From Vibrio gazogenes (GTDB lineage: Bacteria > Pseudomonadota > Gammaproteobacteria > Enterobacterales > Vibrionaceae): DNA of 64,000 bases. The first letter of the stretch is position 1. The number at the start of each line of letters is the position of its first letter. A model generated the notes under the pieces. The model was not told the DNA's origin. It ran no database searches and saw nothing but the letters and a program-made list of their open reading frames with translations. Shown here piece after piece: positions 25,426 to 34,089 of the stretch. Position numbers and translations under genes: made by a program. The stretch is from the NCBI RefSeq assembly GCF_002196515.1, contig NZ_CP018836.1, positions 62,001-126,000 of the forward strand, in the 5' to 3' direction.

Positions 25426-25441
25426 TGGCACTCTTTCTGCA
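25426..25441 (+). promoter_or_regulatory. sigma-54 (-24/-12) promoter of the vgrG unit
   Basis: TGGCACTCTTTCTGCA: a perfect TGGCAC -24 element and a CTGCA -12 element with standard spacing. Start predicted near 25453, some 30-40 bp before vgrG. Confidence 0.8.
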
Positions 25442-25480
25442 ATACCTTAAGCAAAGCATTTTTAATGGGTATAACTGAGT

Positions 25481-28309
25481 GTGGTGCGGATGAGCGAGAA
25501 TGATTTGCCTTTAGACTATATGGCATTGCAGGGAGGACGACAATTTAACACGTCCCTGTCGTTTTCTGTTGATGTGGGTCATGACGCCAAGACGTTGAAT
25601 GCCAATTACCTTCGCTTAGTCTCCCTACAAGGGCAGGAGCAGGTTTCCGAACCTTATCAATTTACCCTGGTGTTACGGGGCAATGCACTGACTGATGTCG
25701 GAAAACCAAATCAGGGAACTCATTCTGACTTTGGTGACATACCGGAGTCGGATAAATCAGGCAAGCCTCTTCCCCATATTCAAGGGGTGGCAGCCAGTCT
25801 GCTGGGGCAATGGGCACAGGCAAAATTAGGTTACACCAGTGATTTTGCATCGAATGAGACACCACCAGGGTATACTCAGTACGGTGCCAACCAACCCCTT
25901 GCCTCACGTTATTTTAATGGCATTGTCAGTTCGGTTAGTTTAAGCGCGCCAGGAGAATATACGGTGGCATTGGCATCACCACTTTTTCCGTTGACGCTTA
26001 GAAATAAGTATCACGTGTTTAAAGGCTTGTCGATTCAAGGTGTGATTGGCGAATTGCTAAAACCTGAACTGTCCCGCTATGGACAGCGCTTTCACGTAGA
26101 CTATCGCATCACGGGGTTATCGGCTTCTCGTGTACAAGATTGGCTGCAAGCGGGGGAAACGGATTTTGCCATGTTACAACGGCTGATGAAAAAAGCAGCC
26201 ATTCACTTCTACTTTATTCATGCCGACGCGGGTTTGACGTTGGTGTTTTCTAATCAGCCATCGCGTGCGCAAGATGTAACCATCCCGGGGGCTGTGGATG
26301 GACAAGTGTCCTTACGCTACAGCTACACGGATAGTCAAGGGTTGGGTCTGCAACAGGCGGACTTGTTTTGCAACCTTAGCTATCAAACGCAACTTACCAC
26401 CCAAGGCGTGCAGAGTGTGTTAACACATCAACAAGCCAACTGGGAAACCAATGCGGTGGCCGAGTACACCAGTTATCCGGTAGTTGACGACACAGATCAT
26501 TCTGATTTTCATTTCTATAAGACCTTTGCCTACGGTGTGAACAAAGATGAATCCGAGGAAAGCTTAGCCTATATTGATCAACAGCTCGCTTGCCAGCAAA
26601 CCACATTGACAGGGGATGCAACCTGCTATTTTTTGAGCCCCGGATACGCATTTACCTTGAGTCAGCAGGCGATTCACCCGAGCAATGCCTCGACATTGAA
26701 CCCAAGTGGCTCCCTTATTGGCAAAGGCCTAGAGGGCAAGGACCAACGTTATACCGCAGATAATCTCATGCCTGCTCAGTTTGATGGCGCGGTATTTGTA
26801 GTAACCAAAATTACTCACAAAGCCTCCGAGCACAGCCCCTACACTGGATCCGTTGAGGCAACACCATTACCCACGGGGACACAAGACGTATCAACAGAGG
26901 TACTGATTACACCTTTTACAATACAAGACACCCATCAAGGGAGTGTGTTAGCGACGGTAATAGAAAGTGCGGTACCGAAAAGCAGTTATTTTTTAGAAAA
27001 AAGCGATTTTTCTACGGAGCTTTCCGCAACTCAATTTGGTTTAAATCAATCGGGCTCAAGTATTGAAAGAAATAAACAGATCGGCTGTGTGGTGCAGTTT
27101 GCAACGGATGTCGATACGGATATCACTCATTGGATCGCCCTTTCGGATGGTTCACAAACCGCGCCTGCGGTGGGCTCAATGGTGATGATCGGAAGAGGGG
27201 ATAATGAAAGCGAAATTCCTCAGATCCAACAGGTATTATCTTCTCACGGGCAGAAAACGATCCAGCCTCGTTTATGGCGCAACAACAGCTGGACCTTTAA
27301 TACCAATTGGGGCAGCAGCTGTAACACCAGCTATGGGGATAGCCTCAATATTCATTTTGGCAGTGAAGCCACGCCCGATCTAAAAACCGCCATGACTGTG
27401 GTGCAGACCGCCTATGGGAATCCAACGGTGTTGGGCGCGAAATTTGGCGGAGCGAGTTACGATCAAGGCTGTTCATTCAGTTATTCCACCACCAGCAATG
27501 GCGCGAAGGGGTTAGCCAATGCCAGCGTGTCCCAAGGCAGCCATTTTAGCGAAAGCCATAGCGAGCAGGATTACAGCGTGAGCTACAACAACTGCCGCCA
27601 GAGTTATTCACAATCCAATAAAAGCGTCAATATCTCCTATCAGGGCCCGTTTACCGATTCAGTTGATGAAAATAACCTGAGCTTTATTAATGGGAGAGTT
27701 CCTAATCAAAGAATTATTGATATCTGTAATGGATTGCCTGATGGCTCAAGTTATAACGAGAGCCATGTCGTTGGGACCAGCACCTCGATCAGTACATTTG
27801 AAGGCATAAAATCAGATACCTCAACGGTTCTTGGTGATTGCACGTCGGTGAGCACGTTTGGTGGAATTAAATCTGATACCAGTACTGTGACGGGAGCGTG
27901 TAATTCCAATAGCACCTTTATGGGCATAAAAGCTGATATCAGTGTGGTAAGCGGATTATGTACGACGATGAATACTATGCTAGCTGGAAATATAACGAGT
28001 AACGTTACAACTGGTGATAGTACGACGACGAATACAATTACAGGAGCTCAGACGACAACGAATACAATTAGTGGTACCCAGATAACGAATGACACGATTT
28101 CCGGTGATACAACGCACAATACCAAGTATGAAGGTCTTGTGACAGTCAGTGAGGATACTGCGGGAGTATATACTCATAATAAAACACGGGGTGGAGTGAA
28201 GGTAGATAATGAAGAGGCATCTGCTGGGACCAAGAGTATAGAGTATACACTCTCTCTTTCTCTCGTTACCGTAAATATCACGGTCGATGCCGTTTTATCC
28301 ATCATGTAA
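25481..28309 (+). CDS. vgrG: VgrG spike protein with long repetitive C-terminus
   Basis: Up to 942 aa T6SS spike (TssI). Residues ~1-470 are the gp27-like base (NYLRLVSLQGQEQVSEPYQF, VIGELLKPELSRYGQRFHVD, QAGETDFAMLQRLMKKAAIH). The OB-fold region follows at ~515-585 (IGCVVQFATDVDTDITHWIA, GSMVMIGRGDNESEIPQI). After the Asn/Ser-rich NTNWGSSCNTSYGDSLN segment, the C-terminal third is Ser/Thr/Asn/Gly-rich and ends in twelve decapeptide repeats and a hydrophobic strand (SLSLVTVNITVDAVLSIM). No enzymatic domain is recognised, so it is probably a carrier. Starts GTG 25481 or 25484 and ATG 25490 are possible. First gene after the third sigma-54 promoter. Confidence 0.9.
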   Translation: MVRMSENDLPLDYMALQGGRQFNTSLSFSVDVGHDAKTLNANYLRLVSLQGQEQVSEPYQFTLVLRGNALTDVGKPNQGTHSDFGDIPESDKSGKPLPHIQGVAASLLGQWAQAKLGYTSDFASNETPPGYTQYGANQPLASRYFNGIVSSVSLSAPGEYTVALASPLFPLTLRNKYHVFKGLSIQGVIGELLKPELSRYGQRFHVDYRITGLSASRVQDWLQAGETDFAMLQRLMKKAAIHFYFIHADAGLTLVFSNQPSRAQDVTIPGAVDGQVSLRYSYTDSQGLGLQQADLFCNLSYQTQLTTQGVQSVLTHQQANWETNAVAEYTSYPVVDDTDHSDFHFYKTFAYGVNKDESEESLAYIDQQLACQQTTLTGDATCYFLSPGYAFTLSQQAIHPSNASTLNPSGSLIGKGLEGKDQRYTADNLMPAQFDGAVFVVTKITHKASEHSPYTGSVEATPLPTGTQDVSTEVLITPFTIQDTHQGSVLATVIESAVPKSSYFLEKSDFSTELSATQFGLNQSGSSIERNKQIGCVVQFATDVDTDITHWIALSDGSQTAPAVGSMVMIGRGDNESEIPQIQQVLSSHGQKTIQPRLWRNNSWTFNTNWGSSCNTSYGDSLNIHFGSEATPDLKTAMTVVQTAYGNPTVLGAKFGGASYDQGCSFSYSTTSNGAKGLANASVSQGSHFSESHSEQDYSVSYNNCRQSYSQSNKSVNISYQGPFTDSVDENNLSFINGRVPNQRIIDICNGLPDGSSYNESHVVGTSTSISTFEGIKSDTSTVLGDCTSVSTFGGIKSDTSTVTGACNSNSTFMGIKADISVVSGLCTTMNTMLAGNITSNVTTGDSTTTNTITGAQTTTNTISGTQITNDTISGDTTHNTKYEGLVTVSEDTAGVYTHNKTRGGVKVDNEEASAGTKSIEYTLSLSLVTVNITVDAVLSIM
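27779..28138 (+). repeat. twelve decapeptide repeats at the VgrG tip
   Basis: Consecutive 10-residue units such as CTSVSTFGGI, KSDTSTVTGA, CNSNSTFMGI and QTTTNTISGT follow the pattern x-[TS]-x-x-[STN]-[TV]-x-x-G-x. At DNA level units are 30 bp with moderate similarity. The pattern suggests an extended beta-helical needle. Confidence 0.8.
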
Positions 28310-28311
28310 CC

Positions 28312-30930
28312 ATGCAAGTTATTAAACCCTCAACCCTAAGCCTGCTAAAACAAACTTATGACTTTCAGGGTCATCAGTTTGTGGTGAGTGCATTGAGTTT
28401 TTTTCAGCTTGGTAAAGAACCAACATTATTGGAAGAAAATGCCCAATGGCTTCGGTTACAGCCTTATTTGTCGAAAGGCATTGTTTTGGATACAGGCCAT
28501 GCCAAAGGCCGCTCTGAGTGTCTTTTAGCCGGGAAGGCCTTCGCCAAAGAGGCCAAGCCGATTCCAGAAATGATGGTGCATTTTAAAATGGGTGACGTGG
28601 CGAAGTCTGTTCGTGTGGTGGGCAATCGCACTTGTCGCTCAGGTGGTTTATTGCGCAGTCGACAGGTGAGTGCCCCTGAACCTTTTATTCAGATGCCGTT
28701 AGGTGATGCCGAGTCCTATGGCGGAAAGGGTTTTACTGAAAACCCAAAAGGCAAAGGCGTTTTGAATAAAGCTAATTTTGATAGGGAAAAAGAGGTTTAC
28801 CATCTCGCTAATCTCTATCTGGCAAAGGAATCGATTGAGCCGGACACGGAAAAGCGCCGTGTGGCGAGTTTTCTACCAAGAGAGCTAACTCATCCCCAAC
28901 GAGCACAATATCAAGGAACATATGATCAACATTGGTTGGACCACATCCAACCAGGGTTTCCACATGATACAGATCCTCGACTTTTTAATGTGGCACCGCC
29001 TGAACAACAACGAAAAGGCGACTTTTTACCCAGTGAACACTACGCTTTATCGGGTTTCCACCCAGAAAAAAGCCGGATAGAAGGGCATTTGCCTAATGTT
29101 TTGGTGAGGGCGTTTGTGACCCAAGAGCACCATGAACATTCAGAATTTATAGAAATTCCTACACATATTGATACGGTATGGTTTTTTCCGGAGTTGGAAC
29201 TTGGTATAGCGATTCACCGTGGGGTGTTACCTGCCTATGACTCGGCGGGCTTGGATATTAAAAACCTTTTGCTTGCCCTTGAAAATGTAGGGGATAAGCC
29301 TCGTGATAAAGCTTATTTTCAGCAGGTGTTGGCAGAACGTACCCACCCGAAAACCGCCGCAGGGCATGCCTTTCATGCTTCGCAGTTACTGCCGCAACAC
29401 AGCGAAGAAGAAACCGCGCGGCGCGCTAAATTGTACGCTCAGGAACAGGCCGATTATGAGCAAAAACAGGCAGCCCAGCGGCGTAAACAACTGGAAACAA
29501 TGCGCAGTGAACATCCCGAGCTGGATTGGGACAAGGTGTTTGCCCGAGAACAGGCGCGAACGACGGTGAGTGAAGCGCCGGGGCCAATTCCCCAAGAGTT
29601 TATTGATAAGCGAGATTTCGATTTAACGCCTTATATCAAGTGGGCACGGCAACAGGCACAAAACGCCAAGACTAAAATGGCCGAGTCTCGTGCGCAGTTG
29701 GAAAAAAGCAGCAAGAACATGCCACCTCGTCTGGCGGATGTGGAGTCACAAAGGCATATTTTGGCACGTTTTGCTGAAGTGGTTCCCGTCCAGAGTGCCG
29801 ATCAAAGCACAGATAAACCTTTACCGGCAGACGCAACAATAGAAGCGAAACAGGCCCATATGCATCGGATGATGCTTCAGTCGCAGCGGCGTACTCGCCA
29901 GCTTTCCCCCGGTGTTATGCCCAAACAACAGGTGAGTGCCGATGGTGCTGCGCTGTTGCGCCAACAGGTCATCGCCTGTGTGAAAAAGGGGGAATCACTG
30001 GCCGGGCGCGATCTATTTGGCGCCGATCTTTCCGGACTGGATCTATCAGGGCAGGATCTACGCGATGTTATGCTGGAAAAAGCCGATCTTACCGGTGCCA
30101 ACTTAACCGGGTGTTGGTGTGATGGACTGGTGTTAACAGAAGCGCAACTGGAAAGGGCTCGGCTGGATCGCTGTCGGTTTATTCGGGCCAATCTTTCGCG
30201 AATCAATAGCGCCTTCGTGAGCTGTACTGAAGCGGTGTTTGATCATGCGGTGATGATAGAGAGTCACTTTGAGCAGAGTTGTTTTGAGCGAGCCCATTTT
30301 TCTCAGATGTCTATTGTGACCAGTGATTTTTCCGGGGGCTTGTTCTGTAAATCTGAATGGATCAGTGTGCGCTTGATTCAGTTGGGGTTGACGGACACTC
30401 AGTGGCAAGAGGCCACGTTAACGTTGTGTACGTTGTTGGAGTGTATATTAACCGCCAGCCAGTGGATACAAGCCTCACTGACGCGCTGTGCGCTGTTAAA
30501 GACAACGTTGGCGCAGGCGGAATTTGCCGGTGTAAAAGCCCAGCGGGTGCAGATTGATGTGACGGACTGCTGTGAGACGGTTGGGTTTGATAAGGGGCAT
30601 TGGGAATATTGTAGCTTTCGTAACCTGCACCTTGTTGGCTGCCGATTGACTGCCAGTGTCTTTCAGCGTTGTGACTTTACCGGGGCGCACCTGGATAAGT
30701 GCGATCTACAAAACAGTCTTTGGCACAGTAGCCTGATTTTTCAGGGGAATATTATCAACAGTCAGTTGAATTCGGCGCTGTTTTATCAGTCGAACCTGCG
30801 CAAAACCCGGTTTGTTGATTGTAATTTGTCAGCGGTGACTTTTCACCAAACCAATTTACGTGAAGTCGATTTCAAGCACTGTGAAATGCGGCGCGTACAG
30901 CGCTATCCATTACCGTCGTTAAAGGGGTAA
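28312..30930 (+). CDS. DUF2169 and pentapeptide-repeat T6SS accessory protein
   Basis: 872 aa. Residues ~15-320 form a DUF2169 domain (FVVSALSFFQLGKEPTLLEE, GDVAKSVRVVGNR, DTVWFFPELELGIAIHRGV), a family repeatedly found in vgrG operons and thought to act as an effector adaptor. A charged coiled-coil-like linker covers ~360-480. From ~565 to the end run pentapeptide repeats (ADLSGLDLSGQDLRD onward), predicted to form a right-handed quadrilateral beta helix. Starts 3 bp after vgrG, so strongly coupled. Possible role: loading cargo on the VgrG tip. Confidence 0.85.
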   Translation: MQVIKPSTLSLLKQTYDFQGHQFVVSALSFFQLGKEPTLLEENAQWLRLQPYLSKGIVLDTGHAKGRSECLLAGKAFAKEAKPIPEMMVHFKMGDVAKSVRVVGNRTCRSGGLLRSRQVSAPEPFIQMPLGDAESYGGKGFTENPKGKGVLNKANFDREKEVYHLANLYLAKESIEPDTEKRRVASFLPRELTHPQRAQYQGTYDQHWLDHIQPGFPHDTDPRLFNVAPPEQQRKGDFLPSEHYALSGFHPEKSRIEGHLPNVLVRAFVTQEHHEHSEFIEIPTHIDTVWFFPELELGIAIHRGVLPAYDSAGLDIKNLLLALENVGDKPRDKAYFQQVLAERTHPKTAAGHAFHASQLLPQHSEEETARRAKLYAQEQADYEQKQAAQRRKQLETMRSEHPELDWDKVFAREQARTTVSEAPGPIPQEFIDKRDFDLTPYIKWARQQAQNAKTKMAESRAQLEKSSKNMPPRLADVESQRHILARFAEVVPVQSADQSTDKPLPADATIEAKQAHMHRMMLQSQRRTRQLSPGVMPKQQVSADGAALLRQQVIACVKKGESLAGRDLFGADLSGLDLSGQDLRDVMLEKADLTGANLTGCWCDGLVLTEAQLERARLDRCRFIRANLSRINSAFVSCTEAVFDHAVMIESHFEQSCFERAHFSQMSIVTSDFSGGLFCKSEWISVRLIQLGLTDTQWQEATLTLCTLLECILTASQWIQASLTRCALLKTTLAQAEFAGVKAQRVQIDVTDCCETVGFDKGHWEYCSFRNLHLVGCRLTASVFQRCDFTGAHLDKCDLQNSLWHSSLIFQGNIINSQLNSALFYQSNLRKTRFVDCNLSAVTFHQTNLREVDFKHCEMRRVQRYPLPSLKG

Positions 30931-30936
30931 AAGCAA

Positions 30937-32034
30937 GTGATTGAAAACGAAATAACGCCAAGCATGGTTGGCCAGTACGCCAATATAGCGCAGGCAGTAG
31001 CCGACAAACGGCCGATTCAGGATATGGATTTTCGCACGCTGGATTTTAGCGGACTGGATCTGGCGCGTGCCCATTTTATCCACTGCCGGTTTGACGGGAG
31101 GCTGTTCAAACAGTGCAATTTAGATCATACCCATTTTGTTGAGTGTGATTTGAGTGACTGCCAGTTTATTGATAACGCCTGTTCTGTCACCAAGATGACG
31201 GCTTGTCGGATGATAAAAAGCCACTGGCGCGGAGATATCAGTAAACTCACTTTCAGCGATTGCGATCTCTCCGACACGCATTGGCAGCAGGTAGATTTTC
31301 AGTCCTGTGGCTTCTGTCTTGGGGACTTAAGTCACGCTTGCTTTGAACAATGTCGCTGGAAGACCGTGTCGTTTACCAAGGTGGTGATGGCAGGGGCGGT
31401 TTTTAATGGGGCGCATTTTGAAAACGTATCTTGGGTAGAAAACGATTTCACCCAGCTTACCCTGACTCAGTGCGAGTTTATCCACGTGCTGCTGCTGAAG
31501 TGCAATCTTAGTGGTTTGGATTTTTCCGGCCTCAACTTTCATCACTGTACTTGTAATAACAGCCAGTTGAACGGTGTTAATTTCCATGGTACGACGGCGA
31601 ACAATTGCAATTTCTCTGCCTGTGAAATCACAGACTGTGATTTTGGCGAGGCTCAATTGGCAAAAAGCCTGTTTATCGGCAGTTATCTGAGGCGTTGTGA
31701 TTTCTCTCAGGCGGAGGTTTCTAATGGCAAATTTGGCAAGGCAGAGATACGTGACTGCCTCTTTGTAAATAGCAACCTGACGCAAGCTAGCTTTAGCCAT
31801 GCTGCGCTTGAAGCCGTCGATTTTACCGGGAGCAACTGCACCTACACCAACCTGAGTTATGCCAATGCGGTGAAATGTGTATTTGAGCGTTGCACCGTAC
31901 TGCGCACTAATGTTCATGCGTTGGTAGAGAAGAAAAATCGATGGCAGGGCACCCCCGCAGCGGGGTTGTTGAAAACCGATAAAACCCAGCAAGCTATGGA
32001 TAAGCGTTTAAGCCTTGTTATGGGCAGTCATTAA
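30937..32034 (+). CDS. pentapeptide-repeat protein
   Basis: 365 aa composed almost entirely of A(D/N)LXX-like pentapeptide units with unusually many Cys and His (FSGLDLARAHFIHCRFDGRL, CNLSGLDFSGLNFHHCTCNN). GTG start at 30937 with AAAGGGG upstream. It follows the DUF2169-pentapeptide gene by 6 bp and probably pairs with its C-terminal helix. Such proteins occur in T6SS tip modules; the exact role is unknown. Confidence 0.85.
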   Translation: MIENEITPSMVGQYANIAQAVADKRPIQDMDFRTLDFSGLDLARAHFIHCRFDGRLFKQCNLDHTHFVECDLSDCQFIDNACSVTKMTACRMIKSHWRGDISKLTFSDCDLSDTHWQQVDFQSCGFCLGDLSHACFEQCRWKTVSFTKVVMAGAVFNGAHFENVSWVENDFTQLTLTQCEFIHVLLLKCNLSGLDFSGLNFHHCTCNNSQLNGVNFHGTTANNCNFSACEITDCDFGEAQLAKSLFIGSYLRRCDFSQAEVSNGKFGKAEIRDCLFVNSNLTQASFSHAALEAVDFTGSNCTYTNLSYANAVKCVFERCTVLRTNVHALVEKKNRWQGTPAAGLLKTDKTQQAMDKRLSLVMGSH

Positions 32035-32046
32035 AGGAGACGAAAC

Positions 32047-32571
32047 ATGAATTCATCGTTAAAAATCAGCCAATATCTCCATCCGACTCCGATGCCGGAA
32101 AACTATATTGGCGTGATAACCCGATTTGATCCGCAGCAGTATCGCTGGGAAATTAACCAGAATTTTTTAGCTCAGGTGGCGACAAGCCTGCTGGTTAAGC
32201 CTGAGATCGGTGATTTGGTGGCCTTTATTATCTATCAGGAAGAATACATCATCACCCAAATTTTGCAGCGCACCAGTGCTGTGCGCACGACATTGCAAAG
32301 TCAGGATGAGATGTGCTGGATAGCCCCGAAAGTATCGATTCAAGCGCAGGATGAATTGGAGATGGTGGCATTCAATACGGTCTCCATCACGAGTAACAAT
32401 CTGCTGCAAAGTGTACGAGAAACCTCACTGCAGCAGGCGCAAACGTTGATCCAGCATGCCGCTCAAGTCTCGATGACAGCGGATGAGGTGATGAATTTAA
32501 CGGCCAAGCAACAGATGCTGATCGCAGAGGAAGAAGTTCGTATTGATGGTGAACGAATTAATATGGGCTAG
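32047..32571 (+). CDS. DUF3540 protein of the VgrG tip module
   Basis: 174 aa. PENYIGVITRFDPQQYRWEI and PEIGDLVAFIIYQEEYIITQIL form a small beta barrel, followed by a repetitive beta segment (SIQAQDELEMVAFNTVSITS) and a helical/beta tail ending ERINMG. This matches DUF3540 proteins that sit between pentapeptide and PAAR-like genes in T6SS loci. AAAGGAG ribosome site. Function unknown; perhaps a secondary spike or adaptor. Confidence 0.75.
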   Translation: MNSSLKISQYLHPTPMPENYIGVITRFDPQQYRWEINQNFLAQVATSLLVKPEIGDLVAFIIYQEEYIITQILQRTSAVRTTLQSQDEMCWIAPKVSIQAQDELEMVAFNTVSITSNNLLQSVRETSLQQAQTLIQHAAQVSMTADEVMNLTAKQQMLIAEEEVRIDGERINMG

Positions 32572-32586
32572 CCATACATAAGAGGA

Positions 32587-32991
32587 ATGAACATGTTTGC
32601 AAATACACAAAATACGGCCACCCATATGGGGATACCTGATGTCTGTAAAACTCAGGTAGGGCCTGCTGTGGTGCCTATCCCTTATCCCAACATTGGCATG
32701 ACTGATATGGCCGAACCCAATGTAGACAATGTGATGATAGAGGCCATGCCAGTCCATAACCTGATGACAATGGTTGAGCTATCCAACGGCGATGAGGCGG
32801 GAATCGAAATGGGGATTATTTCTAGCTTAATTATGGGGCCGATTAAACATGAGCTAGGGAGCTTGAAGGTGATGTTTATGGCAGCACCTGCGACGATGAT
32901 GACGTCAGTGACGGGCCAGAACGGGACCGAACCCAATGCTCCGGGCCTGACCTTAACGCCAAGCCAAGTCAAAGTGATGATCAATAGCTGA
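32587..32991 (+). CDS. PAAR-like DUF4150 spike tip protein
   Basis: 134 aa DUF4150 domain. Features are NMFANTQNTATHMGIPDVCK, GPAVVPIPYPNIG, MGPIKHELGSLKVMFMAAPATMMTSVTGQNG. PAAR-like proteins cap the VgrG needle and often carry toxins; here there is no C-terminal extension, so it would be a bare tip. Last gene of the third unit. Its 3' end overlaps the convergent minus-strand gene by 11 bp. Confidence 0.85.
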   Translation: MNMFANTQNTATHMGIPDVCKTQVGPAVVPIPYPNIGMTDMAEPNVDNVMIEAMPVHNLMTMVELSNGDEAGIEMGIISSLIMGPIKHELGSLKVMFMAAPATMMTSVTGQNGTEPNAPGLTLTPSQVKVMINS

Positions 32992-33496
32992 CTGAGTGGC
33001 GATGATGGTGATGACCTTGGTGCACAGATGTTTCACGATGAGCCGGGTGGTGAGCGTGATGCGTCAGGGTATTTTTATACAAGTGTTTGTTGGTTGCCGA
33101 CGGCGCTAATTGCGTTCTCAGTTTGGTGCCTGCTGCTAATGCCTGGCGATTTGGTACTTGTTCACCGCCCCGACCATTCAAATACTGCTGGGTTGAGGGG
33201 TTCAATTGGTGGAAGTGCGCTGACTCGGTGCGGGTCGGAAGAATCCCGCCATGGTGCTCTGCGCCCGGTTTACGCAGCGAGCCACTCGGTAGCGCCATTA
33301 CTTCAAGTGTACGCAGGCGCTGTTCTGTTGCCGGGGGCGTGGAAGAAGCGTGCAGATGATGGTTTTCCAGATGCTCCCCAAAAGCTGTCCCCAATTGGTA
33401 AGTGTGGCTGGTCATTGGGTGATTCGCTCCACCGTTTTTGACGACTCGGACCATCTGTTGGTCATTTCTCAACGGGGGTAGGTAATTCATGCGCAT
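32981..33496 (-). CDS. unrecognised His-rich protein
   Basis: 171 aa on the minus strand, not recognised. Asn/His/Gln-rich with a His-dense C-terminus (HHHHRHS) and no clear signal peptide or membrane helix. An AGGGTG ribosome site lies just upstream of ATG 33496, 12 bp after the SPOR gene, so the two probably form an operon. The overlapping plus-strand ORF (33028-33441) has a poorer start. It could be a decayed or fast-evolving T6SS-linked gene, but evidence is thin. Confidence 0.45.
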   Translation of the reverse strand: MRMNYLPPLRNDQQMVRVVKNGGANHPMTSHTYQLGTAFGEHLENHHLHASSTPPATEQRLRTLEVMALPSGSLRKPGAEHHGGILPTRTESAHFHQLNPSTQQYLNGRGGEQVPNRQALAAGTKLRTQLAPSATNKHLYKNTLTHHAHHPAHRETSVHQGHHHHRHSVSY

Positions 33497-33507
33497 ATGG
33501 CAGCACC

Positions 33508-33939
33508 CTATTTTTCTTTCAGTTGCTTCGGAAGTAACTTTAAATTAGACGAAATCTGATTGGCTTTCAAATCTTGTTGTGCTAATGCGGCTTGTTCTTG
33601 TGATGGATAGCTGCCTTGTAACACGAGGTACCAAAATCGTTGATTATCAGTTGTCTTGACGATGCGGTAATGGTTTCCTGCCGGCAGGGTTTTAGCGAAG
33701 CTTTGTGCCTGGGGCAGTTGTGGATACATGCCCAGTTGCAGTGTGAATTTTGCATCCTCTGGCAGCGGGGAAGTTAGATAAAAATCGTGGATTAGAATTG
33801 GTGATGACTCCGACGTTTGGTCAATGTTGACGCTCGGAAAACCTTGCTGCTGGCCGGAAGGAGTTAGTTTTGGCAGAGACAAGCTCAGGCCGACGCCAAC
33901 GAGAATAAGTGTGACTAATGTGAATATCAGTTTGTACAT
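33508..33939 (-). CDS. SPOR-domain membrane-anchored protein
   Basis: 143 aa. N-terminal membrane anchor (LIFTLVTLILVGVGLSLSL), a short linker, then a SPOR-like domain from ~65 (FTLQLGMYPQLPQAQSFAKT, YRIVKTTDNQRFWYLVLQGSY). SPOR domains bind denuded peptidoglycan at division sites. Periplasmic orientation expected. Upstream partner of the His-rich gene. Confidence 0.7.
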   Translation of the reverse strand: MYKLIFTLVTLILVGVGLSLSLPKLTPSGQQQGFPSVNIDQTSESSPILIHDFYLTSPLPEDAKFTLQLGMYPQLPQAQSFAKTLPAGNHYRIVKTTDNQRFWYLVLQGSYPSQEQAALAQQDLKANQISSNLKLLPKQLKEK

Positions 33940-34089
33940 AAGTTCTCTTGATTGGTATATCCGAGTGTTGGACGCTGACTGTGATCAACGGTAGCATCCG
34001 TTGAACCGTGCCTCGATTGAACACATTTGTCTAGAACTTCAAGGGATGACAAGCATGTTGCAGAGCGGGCTTATGCCCGCTCAACAGAC

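Noticed and set aside
27779..28138. Tandem repeats as a CRISPR array
   Set aside because: They are in-frame 30-bp protein repeats within vgrG with variable sequence, not repeats with spacers.
31327..31992. Long minus-strand ORF of 221 aa
   Set aside because: Antisense shadow of the pentapeptide-repeat gene; repeat periodicity keeps the frame open.
33028..33441. Plus-strand ORF of 137 aa
   Set aside because: Weaker start and composition than the overlapping minus-strand gene; probably its shadow.
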